Assembly (NCBI GenBank): GCA_903870955.1
Contig: CAIQEX010000128.1
Coordinates: 1-6,524, forward strand
DNA from: an uncultured beta proteobacterium
GTDB taxonomy: Bacteria > Pseudomonadota > Gammaproteobacteria > Burkholderiales > Burkholderiaceae_C
DNA: 6,524 nucleotides
Reading direction: 5' to 3'
Shown in pieces: positions 1-4,581 of this stretch. A program made the translations under genes and the position numbers. Position 1 is the first letter of the stretch. Every line of letters begins with the position of its first letter. The notes below the pieces were generated by a model. That model was given only the letters and a program-made list of their open reading frames with translations, was not told the DNA's origin and did not search any database.

Positions 1-146
1 ACAATATTGCGACGGGCCTCCGTAGCCACGTATTCATCGGCCACCAGGGTATGACCTGCCGCATGCAGCCCATACACCAGTTGGCGAATGGCGCCTGCTG
101 ATCTGGAGGCAGAAAACAGGACGTTGGCGTCCAGAAAGATACGCAT
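1..146 (-). CDS. PIN-domain ribonuclease toxin (VapC-like), 3' part beyond the window
   Basis: The first 48 codons are present and the frame is open to the window edge. The N-terminus MRIFLDANVLFSAS is the classic first strand of a PIN domain, with the first metal-binding aspartate at D6. A second acidic position expected in the family fits E43 in the helix following VADEYVATEARRN. PIN toxins of this sort are Mg2+-dependent ribonucleases that cleave RNA and are held inactive by a bound antitoxin. The gene starts 14 bp after the stop codon of the AbrB-like gene on the same strand, the usual antitoxin-then-toxin order of a type II toxin-antitoxin operon. The ribosome-binding site is weak, which fits translation tied to the upstream gene. 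The catalytic C-terminal acidic residues cannot be seen, so activity cannot be judged. A non-toxin PIN protein remains possible. Confidence 0.85.
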   Translation of the reverse strand, partial: MRIFLDANVLFSASRSAGAIRQLVYGLHAAGHTLVADEYVATEARRNI

Positions 147-160
147 GCAGCGTTGCCAAC

Positions 161-400
161 TTAGCGCGGAACCTTGCGCGTTGACAGTACAACTGCAAGT
201 TCCGCCTCAGCCGCGTCAAACTCTTCCATGCGTTCGGCCGTGTACAACTCCAGCGGCAGGGTGACCGCCGGGCGTAACAGCAGGCCCTCTGGCGTGGTTT
301 CGGCGATCAATTGATCGTCGGCTTTGAGCCCCATGGCCTGACGTAACTTGGCCGGCAACGTGACCACGCCGCGGCTATTGATGGTGAGTGTGGCTTGCAT
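161..400 (-). CDS. AbrB/MazE/SpoVT-family antitoxin
   Basis: This is a 79-residue protein. Residues 3-45 match the swapped-hairpin AbrB DNA-binding fold: LTINSRGVVTLPAKLRQAMGL, then KADDQLIAETTPEGLLLRPA. The acidic C-terminal tail (about residues 50-72, ERMEEFDAAEAEL) is the usual toxin-binding segment. It should neutralise the PIN toxin encoded 14 bp downstream and repress the shared promoter. The ATG at 398-400 is chosen because the conserved fold begins within the next few residues. There is no Shine-Dalgarno sequence in the 15 bases before it, so leaderless or weak initiation is possible. Repeats just upstream (404-433) are candidate operator half-sites for autoregulation. Family assignment is firm, but the specific pairing with the PIN gene is inferred from position. 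Confidence 0.88.
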   Translation of the reverse strand: MQATLTINSRGVVTLPAKLRQAMGLKADDQLIAETTPEGLLLRPAVTLPLELYTAERMEEFDAAEAELAVVLSTRKVPR

Positions 401-403
401 TAA

Positions 404-433
404 TGCAGTTTAGCTGAATTACTGCAGTTCAGC
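404..433. promoter_or_regulatory. Candidate operator/promoter of the toxin-antitoxin operon
   Basis: Two near-identical 11-mers, TGCAGTTTAGC (404-414) and TGCAGTTCAGC (423-433), lie 19 bp apart, about two helical turns. Overlapping them is a perfect 6-bp inverted repeat, GCTGAA (413-418) and TTCAGC (428-433). The block sits 4-33 bp before the antitoxin start codon, where autorepressing antitoxins normally bind. On the minus strand a weak sigma70-like pair, TTGCTG and TAAACT with a 17-bp spacer, lies inside the same repeats. This would place transcription start at or next to the ATG. Operator function is inferred from the repeats and position only. Confidence 0.45.
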
Positions 434-438
434 AATTA

Positions 439-467
439 TTGAAGATGGCATGGATCTGTTGGAAAAT
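439..467 (+). promoter_or_regulatory. Possible weak sigma70 promoter for the SDR-like gene
   Basis: TTGAAG (439-444) and GAAAAT (462-467) are separated by 17 bp and each matches the consensus at four of six positions. They lie about 120 bp upstream of the chosen start of the dehydrogenase-like gene and just beyond the toxin-antitoxin operator repeats. The antitoxin might therefore influence both directions. The match is weak and may be chance. The rest of 468-585 shows no convincing gene or site. Confidence 0.2.
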
Positions 468-585
468 TCACGACGCTATTACTCGCACGACAATGCAGCA
501 CCCGATCCAGAATGCGCCCTTATCCTCGCTATTCCCGTCATTGATGCGAATAGCGTGCGCGATGGAACATCAACCGAAAGCTCTC

Positions 586-1374
586 ATGTCACAAGAATTT
601 GCCGGAAAAATCATCGTCATCAGTGGCGCCAGTCGCGGCATTGGTCTGGGCATAGCCAAGGCCTTTGCGGCGCGCGGTGCGCAAACGGTATTGGCCGCTT
701 CAAGCATGGAGAACTTGCAAGCGGCGGCCGATGCCATAGCCAGCACCGGTGCACTGCGGCCAGACGTGGTAGCGACGGATCTGCGTACCGAGGCGGGGTG
801 CCAGAGGGTCTTTGATCGGGTTTCAGAAAAACAGGGTCGCTGCGATGTGCTCGTTAATTCTGCGGGTGCCACCAAGGCGGGGGCCTTTCTGGATCTTCCG
901 GATGCGGCTTGGCAGGATGGTTTTGCGTTGAAGTTCTTTGGCTGCGTCAACCTGTGTCGGTTGTTCTGGCCTCTGCTCAAAAATGCACAGGGCCGTGTGG
1001 TCAACATCATTGGCGGTGCGGCGCGCACGCCGGATGCTGGTTTCCTGATTGGTGGCTCGGTCAACGCCGCCATGCACAACTTCACCAAAGGTCTGTCCGG
1101 CCTGGGCAAACGGGATGGGGTGAATGTGAATGCCATTCTCCCGGGGCTTACCGAGACAGGGCGCGTGGCCCAGTTATTTCAGCAGCGGGCTGCAGCCAAC
1201 GGCACCACGATGGAGACAGAGCGTCAGGTACAAGTTGAACGCGAAGGGCTCAGTCGCCTGGGACAACCCGAAGACGTGGCAGCGCTGGCGATTTTCCTGT
1301 GCTCAGAGAGTGCGCGGCATATTCAGGGCACGGCCATTGCCGTGGATGGTGGAGGCACGCCGGGCTTGTATTGA
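586..1374 (+). CDS. SDR-family protein with an atypical (apparently lost) catalytic tetrad
   Basis: This 262-residue Rossmann-fold protein has the usual length for classical short-chain dehydrogenases. The cofactor motif is present as SGASRGIG (13-20), the NNAG-like motif as NSAG (91-94), and the PG turn at 186-187. The C-terminus ends in the usual IQGTAIAVDGG stretch. The active-site positions are unusual. The expected Asn is K116, the Ser after VVNI is G143, and the YxxxK pair reads G156 and N160 (in GGSVNAAMHNFTKGL). It probably binds NAD(P)(H), but ordinary SDR oxidoreduction by Tyr/Lys is unlikely. A variant SDR subgroup with this GGSVNAA pattern exists, as far as I recall. The ATG at 586 is chosen because homology begins at once and GAAAG lies 5 bases upstream. 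The frame stays open upstream to about 439, but that extension (with ATG 562) has no SDR character. The gene is convergent with the DUF296 gene, 9 bp away. Confidence 0.85.
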   Translation: MSQEFAGKIIVISGASRGIGLGIAKAFAARGAQTVLAASSMENLQAAADAIASTGALRPDVVATDLRTEAGCQRVFDRVSEKQGRCDVLVNSAGATKAGAFLDLPDAAWQDGFALKFFGCVNLCRLFWPLLKNAQGRVVNIIGGAARTPDAGFLIGGSVNAAMHNFTKGLSGLGKRDGVNVNAILPGLTETGRVAQLFQQRAAANGTTMETERQVQVEREGLSRLGQPEDVAALAIFLCSESARHIQGTAIAVDGGGTPGLY

Positions 1375-1383
1375 GGAACAGTT

Positions 1384-1794
1384 TCAATCCCGCGGCCGGA
1401 TGACCAACTCGTCAAACCCGGTCGCCACATCCGGCTCGCGTGCAAACTGCCATTCAGGCAACAAAGCCAACAACACTTCGGCAGTGGTGCGCACAATGCA
1501 ACCCGCCGCCACGTGCCCGCCCAAAACCTGGCCGGTGGCGGTGCTCAAGGCCATGTGCAAGTGCGAACTGCTCTTGGCACCATCAAAGGCCACCGTACCA
1601 GACAGGCTGAGAATTTCCATGTCACCCGTCAGGCGCTCCGGTTTGTCCGCTCCCGCAAAGCGAAGACCCGCGGTGGACAGGCTACCGATGCCCGACAACA
1701 CAAATGCGGCACGGCAGTTCTGACTTTGCACGGCATCCTGCAACGCTGAGCGCAAGTCCTGACCAGGGGTCAAGCGGATGGGGAGTGTTTTCAA
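1384..1794 (-). CDS. PPC/DUF296-domain protein
   Basis: This 136-residue protein consists almost wholly of one PPC (plants and prokaryotes conserved, DUF296) domain. Visible signatures are SGIGSLSTAGLRFA (34-47), LTGDMEILSLSGTVA (55-69), the histidine pair HLH (78-80), and GGHVAAGC (92-99) with H94. The three histidines are the conserved set thought to bind a metal in bacterial members, which form trimers. In plants the domain accompanies AT-hooks, but here there is none and the physiological role is unknown. Translation appears to start at TTG (1792-1794). An in-frame TAA lies six codons upstream, no ATG fits, and GGA sits 8 bases before the TTG. The gene follows the DoxX gene of the bufferin operon by 73 bp on the same strand with no clear terminator between them, so read-through is possible. 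Confidence 0.85.
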   Translation of the reverse strand: MKTLPIRLTPGQDLRSALQDAVQSQNCRAAFVLSGIGSLSTAGLRFAGADKPERLTGDMEILSLSGTVAFDGAKSSSHLHMALSTATGQVLGGHVAAGCIVRTTAEVLLALLPEWQFAREPDVATGFDELVIRPRD

Positions 1795-1867
1795 GTTCGC
1801 GTTCCGTTAAATCGACCGATCAACTGTTGCGCCCTATTTTCGTGTCCTCTGTCTTGCGCCTCACAGC

Positions 1868-2320
1868 CTACTTTGAAAACTTGGGCCACCACCACGCGTC
1901 AATGGACCACTTGCCTGGGCCCCACAGGATGATCGCCATCAACAGCGTGCCCCAGAACTGGTGCTGTTGCAGGGCAGCCGGCGCAATCTCGGACAGGCTC
2001 AGCACCGCCACGATATTGATAACCGAAAGGCTCAGTGCCGAGAAGCGCCCGAACAAGCCCGCGATCAACAGCACGGGAAAGAAGAGCTCACCAAAAGTTC
2101 CTGCCACTGCCGCGACATGGGTGGGCAAAAGGGGCACATGGTATTCGTCGGCAAACAGCGCCAGGGTAGTGTCCCAATCCGAAATCTTGGTCAGGCCTGA
2201 GCGGAAAAATGCGCTGCCCACGAATACGCGGGCTGCCAATGTGGCGGGTGCCTGCAACTGTTCGAGAAGAGTCTTTGCAGTCTTCAGCAATGGCAGCGTG
2301 CTGGCAAGTATGCGGTTCAT
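1868..2320 (-). CDS. DoxX-family membrane protein, last gene of the bufferin operon (BufD-like)
   Basis: This 150-residue inner-membrane protein has about four hydrophobic segments, near residues 26-42, 66-88, 92-112 and 122-135. The DoxX signature includes RVFVGSAFFRSGLTKISDWD (31-50) and the GxxGELxxPVLLIAGLFGR-type stretch (74-92), ending in the conserved WGPGKWSID (133-141). DoxX proteins are small four-helix membrane proteins of poorly defined, often redox-linked, function. They commonly occur as the fourth gene in DUF2282-DUF692-DUF2063 operons, where they may support quinone or thiol redox steps. The start codon overlaps the stop codon of the upstream gene (ATGA, 2317-2320), a strong sign of coupled translation and shared function. 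The family call is firm, but the role in metal handling is inferred from the operon. Confidence 0.88.
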   Translation of the reverse strand: MNRILASTLPLLKTAKTLLEQLQAPATLAARVFVGSAFFRSGLTKISDWDTTLALFADEYHVPLLPTHVAAVAGTFGELFFPVLLIAGLFGRFSALSLSVINIVAVLSLSEIAPAALQQHQFWGTLLMAIILWGPGKWSIDAWWWPKFSK

Positions 2321-3144
2321 AAACTGGTTCCTGCGTTATATATTTGGAAATTTGCTTGGGTCTGGTTGTTTGGATTTGGCAGTGCGCAGATGACTCCACT
2401 TGCCAACAATTCGCTGAGGATATCTACGGCCGTTGCAGGGGCGTTCTCTTCCCCTACACGTTCGACAAGTGACTCACACACCTGACCGAAAGTTCCGTGG
2501 GCTTGCAGCGCTTTTACAAACTCCGCCTCCGTATTGCTGAGCGACTTCCACTGTGTGTTCATGCCCAGGCGCCAGACCATCAGGGCGTGGTCCAGTGGCT
2601 CGGGCGGGCCCATTGCAGTGGGTCCGGATTTCAATGCGTGCCATATCGGGCCGACGGCCCATTGCAAGTCAAGTAGTTGCACGGAGGGGTGCAATGTAAA
2701 CCGCAATGCCGCCCATTGTTCTGATGGCACTGCGGCCAGGTCAGCGGTTGTCAACAACTCGGCAGACTCAGCGTCAAATGCGTGACGCAATGCCCACTGC
2801 AACTGCGCCAAGTCCACTAGCGCTGGGTGATCCACCAGCTCGTCATGGCTGATCATGAAGTCGCACAGTGAATGGCCAAACCATCGCAGTGAATAGTGCT
2901 GTGACGGATGGGCATCGATGTAGGCGTTGGCGAGTGCGTCGAACGCATCGTCACCCATGACCAAGGGCAACACTTCAAAGTTGTCTCGCAGGGCTGCGCG
3001 CAACCGGGCACGATAGGCGATGCGATAGACACCAAATTGCTCTACACCTCGGGCGCTGAGCAGATCATTACCCAGCGGCTTATCTAGCAGCAGGGCGTTC
3101 TGAAACTGGCTTTGCATCGATTGCAAGGATTCCGATGGCATCAT
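2317..3144 (-). CDS. bufC: BufC/HvfC-like DUF2063 partner of the bufferin maturase
   Basis: This is a 275-residue soluble protein. The N-terminal DUF2063 domain (about residues 8-100) is clear from [20 protein letters not shown] (39-58), the following [23 protein letters not shown], and [14 protein letters not shown] (84-97). The C-terminal part holds [20 protein letters not shown] (152-171) and [14 protein letters not shown] (190-203). In characterised systems this protein binds the precursor peptide and forms a complex with the DUF692 enzyme, delivering substrate cysteines. I prefer the ATG at 3144: it makes an ATGA overlap with the bufB stop, and an AGAAGAG ribosome site lies 8 bases before it. 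A GTG at 3153 is in frame, but that site would be too close to serve it. The older annotation of the family as DNA-binding is not supported by anything seen here. Confidence 0.9.
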   Translation of the reverse strand: MMPSESLQSMQSQFQNALLLDKPLGNDLLSARGVEQFGVYRIAYRARLRAALRDNFEVLPLVMGDDAFDALANAYIDAHPSQHYSLRWFGHSLCDFMISHDELVDHPALVDLAQLQWALRHAFDAESAELLTTADLAAVPSEQWAALRFTLHPSVQLLDLQWAVGPIWHALKSGPTAMGPPEPLDHALMVWRLGMNTQWKSLSNTEAEFVKALQAHGTFGQVCESLVERVGEENAPATAVDILSELLASGVICALPNPNNQTQANFQIYNAGTSL

Positions 3145-4007
3145 GCTGTGCACTCTTCTGCTGCAATTGGCAATGTGTCGGCGAGTGATTTGTCATGCAC
3201 CTGACGCGCATGATCCAGTTCATCGAGAAGTTCTTCCAACGGTGGAATGTTGTCATCGCGCTCGATCATGGTGGGCACGCTACCGCAGTGCTTCAATGTA
3301 TGCGCGTAGAGTTGCCAGACTTCCTCACAAACCGGGTGGTCGTGCGTGTCTATTAAGTATTCATCGTGGGTTTGGTGTCCTGCCAAATGGATCTGGCGCA
3401 CGCGTTCAGCCGGAATCGCGTTGATGTATTTCTTGGCGTCAAATCCATGGTTTATGCTGCTTACGTAGACGTTGTTGACGTCGACCAGAAGTTCGCAGTC
3501 AGCGCGTTGCAGCATCTCTGCGACAAACTCCCACTCGGGTAATTGGTTGGCCGCAAAGGCGACATAAGTGGAGGGATTTTCGATCACCAGGCGCCGTCCC
3601 AAGAAGTCTTGCACGCGTTGTATGCGTTCGCATACGTGGCGCAATGCTTCCGGCGTATAGGGCAGTGGCAGCAGGTCGTGCATGTTCACGCCATTGGTGC
3701 CTGTCCAGCACAAATGGTCCGAAATCCAGCCTGGTTGCACACGTTGTGCCAGCGCTTTAAGGTCACGCAGATAGTCCATTTTCAGTGGCGCAGTGCCGCC
3801 GATGTTTAGAGACACGCCATGCATAACCATGGAAAAGTCGCGGCGTATGCGGTCCAGATGCCATAGCGGCGCGCCACCTGGGACCATGTAGTTTTCGGAA
3901 ATGATTTCCAGCCATTCCAAACGCTTCTGCGATTCCGCTTCAAATGCTGCGTAATGTTCAGTGCGCAGTCCCAAGCCAAAGCCGTTGATGGTTCCAATGG
4001 ACGTCAT
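3141..4007 (-). CDS. bufB: MNIO/DUF692-family bufferin maturase (BufB)
   Basis: This 288-residue TIM-barrel protein has the length and full motif set of multinuclear non-heme iron oxidases (formerly DUF692, MbnB family). Motifs in order are LEIISENYM (33-41), HGVSLNIGG (63-71), SDHLCW (96-101), HDLLPLPYT (110-118), IENPSTY (142-148), [12 protein letters not shown] (173-184), HLAGH (207-211), DTHDHPV (220-226) and IERDDNIP (248-255). H63, D97, H98, E143, D176, N178, H207, H211, H222, H224 and E249 are the sort of residues that hold the iron cluster. Family enzymes oxidatively convert precursor cysteines into heterocycles such as thiooxazole or oxazolone/thioamide groups that bind copper. The substrate is presumably the BufA2-like peptide encoded 66 bp upstream. 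A GGAAAAAGAA ribosome site precedes the ATG. The gene overlaps bufC by 4 bp. Confidence 0.93.
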   Translation of the reverse strand: MTSIGTINGFGLGLRTEHYAAFEAESQKRLEWLEIISENYMVPGGAPLWHLDRIRRDFSMVMHGVSLNIGGTAPLKMDYLRDLKALAQRVQPGWISDHLCWTGTNGVNMHDLLPLPYTPEALRHVCERIQRVQDFLGRRLVIENPSTYVAFAANQLPEWEFVAEMLQRADCELLVDVNNVYVSSINHGFDAKKYINAIPAERVRQIHLAGHQTHDEYLIDTHDHPVCEEVWQLYAHTLKHCGSVPTMIERDDNIPPLEELLDELDHARQVHDKSLADTLPIAAEECTA

Positions 4008-4032
4008 TTCTTTTTCCGTTTTCTCAGTTGAT

Positions 4033-4053
4033 GGCCCGCAACCGATACGGGCC
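4033..4053 (-). other. Intercistronic GC-rich hairpin between bufA and bufB
   Basis: GGCCCG (4033-4038) and CGGGCC (4048-4053) form a perfect 6-bp stem around a 9-nt loop. In the direction of transcription the stem is preceded by AAAA and followed by ATCAAC, without a U-tract, so it is not a normal intrinsic terminator. Hairpins in this position often protect the 3' end of the upstream message or reduce expression of the downstream genes. Here that would favour the precursor peptide over its modifying enzymes. This role is inferred. Confidence 0.55.
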
Positions 4054-4073
4054 TTTTCGCAATTGACGGGGGT

Positions 4074-4331
4074 TTATTTGACGACACTGCCGCCAGCAGC
4101 ATTGCACTCTTTGGCAGACGCTTTCGCGTTCCAGCCCATGCCCTTGCAACTGTTCAAACCTTTGCATTCATTCTTGGCTGTCTTGCAATCTGAGGTGCCT
4201 TTGCAGCTGTTGATGCCAGCGCAATGCACCGACATGTCGTCGGCGTGCGCAACTGTGATCGGTGCGCTCACGGCGAATAGGGCGGCCGCGGCACTGGCGA
4301 TGGCGAGAGCAGATTTGAGTTTGTTAGTCAT
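4074..4331 (-). CDS. bufA2: BufA2-like bufferin precursor peptide (secreted, metal-binding RiPP)
   Basis: This is an 85-residue precursor. Residues 1-30 form a Sec signal peptide: MTNKLK, an alanine-rich core (8-23), then a cut after AHA-30. The mature part is about 55 residues with six cysteines (C37, C43, C49, C56, C62, C76) and many lysines. A ten-residue module is duplicated: HCAGINSCKG (36-45) and ECKGLNSCKG (55-64). This matches the DUF2282/BufA2 type of bufferin, a periplasmic metallophore peptide whose cysteines are modified by BufB and BufC to bind copper. The ATG at 4331 is chosen because it opens the signal peptide and has AAAGGA 8 bases upstream. The frame extends in-phase to 4388, but that would put about 19 polar residues before the signal. 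It is the first gene of the operon with DUF692, DUF2063 and DoxX genes. Which cysteines are modified cannot be read from sequence. Confidence 0.9.
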   Translation of the reverse strand: MTNKLKSALAIASAAAALFAVSAPITVAHADDMSVHCAGINSCKGTSDCKTAKNECKGLNSCKGMGWNAKASAKECNAAGGSVVK

Positions 4332-4350
4332 GATATGTATCCTTTGTCTA

Positions 4351-4401
4351 TAGAGCGTATGGGTGGTTGAAATGCATTCAGGACTCATGCTGTTAGAGCG
4401 T
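4351..4401 (-). repeat. Direct repeat pair ACGCTCTA in the bufA leader
   Basis: On the minus strand the octamer ACGCTCTA occurs at 4401-4394 and again at 4358-4351, 43 bp apart (about four helical turns). Both copies lie between the candidate ECF promoter and the bufA ribosome site. The second copy runs into CTATAGAC, a possible sigma70 -10 element. They could be regulator sites or chance. Confidence 0.3.
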
Positions 4402-4424
4402 TTTGTCCCTCCTTGCTTTCGTCA

Positions 4425-4450
4425 GTCGGCTCAATGCGCAGGAACTTACA
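4425..4450 (-). promoter_or_regulatory. Candidate ECF-sigma-type promoter of the bufferin operon
   Basis: Reading the minus strand, TGTAAG (4450-4445) is followed after 16 bp by CGACTGA, with the CGAC core at 4428-4425. The layout resembles ECF-sigma promoters of the GTAAC-type -35 and CG-type -10 class. A related bufferin-type operon in Caulobacter is known to be under an ECF sigma factor (SigF). The predicted start would leave an untranslated leader of about 85 nt before the bufA ATG. No ECF sigma gene is in the window, and the match is partial. Confidence 0.3.
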
Positions 4451-4454
4451 GACC

Positions 4455-4492
4455 TGTGCGGAAATTTATTTGTGAATCAACGCGTGTGCGGA
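4455..4492 (-). repeat. Direct repeat pair TCCGCACA upstream of the candidate buf promoter
   Basis: The octamer TCCGCACA (minus strand) occurs at 4492-4485 and 4462-4455. Spacing is exactly 30 bp, close to three helical turns, so both copies face the same side of the helix. The nearer copy lies just upstream of the candidate -35 element, an activator-like position. Function is inferred from spacing and place only. The surrounding region 4402-4549 shows no gene. Confidence 0.3.
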
Positions 4493-4549
4493 TGAAGGGC
4501 CATCTTCCCGCTGCATTGCAACTTTCACATCCGCTATTTATTTTGTTTC

Positions 4550-4571
4550 GGTAGGGCTCGTTTACCCCACC
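4550..4571 (-). terminator. Hairpin just after the histidine kinase gene, possible 3'-end structure
   Basis: On the minus strand GGTGGGG, an 8-nt loop and CCCTACC form a 7-bp stem with one G-U pair, starting 10 bp after the kinase stop codon. The same pair would be an A-C mismatch in a plus-strand RNA, so the stem suits the kinase transcript. It is followed by GAAACAAAATAAAT and lacks a U-tract. It is therefore at best a non-classical terminator or a 3'-protecting hairpin. Confidence 0.35.
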
Positions 4572-4581
4572 GATCATTGGC

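Noticed and set aside
439..585. N-terminal extension of the SDR-like gene to the TTG at 439 or the ATG at 562
   Set aside because: The added residues lack SDR character and have no ribosome site; family homology begins right after the ATG at 586.
570..1136. Long minus-strand open frame opposite the SDR gene
   Set aside because: Its composition is that of an antisense shadow (Ala/Pro/Arg rich, no motifs) and it fully overlaps a well-supported gene.
1704..2393. Long plus-strand open frame across the DUF296 and DoxX genes
   Set aside because: It runs antisense to two recognisable genes and shows no family motif.
2317..3144. DNA-binding role for the DUF2063 protein
   Set aside because: The old family label suggests it, but no DNA-binding motif is visible, and in the known systems the protein partners the DUF692 maturase.
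4033..4057. Plus-strand intrinsic terminator (stem followed by TTTT)
   Set aside because: No plus-strand gene leads into it and the T-run is only four long; the stem makes more sense as a structure in the minus-strand buf message.
4332..4388. Longer BufA start at 4388 adding 19 residues
   Set aside because: It would bury the signal peptide behind polar residues, while the ATG at 4331 has a good AAAGGA site and opens a standard signal sequence.
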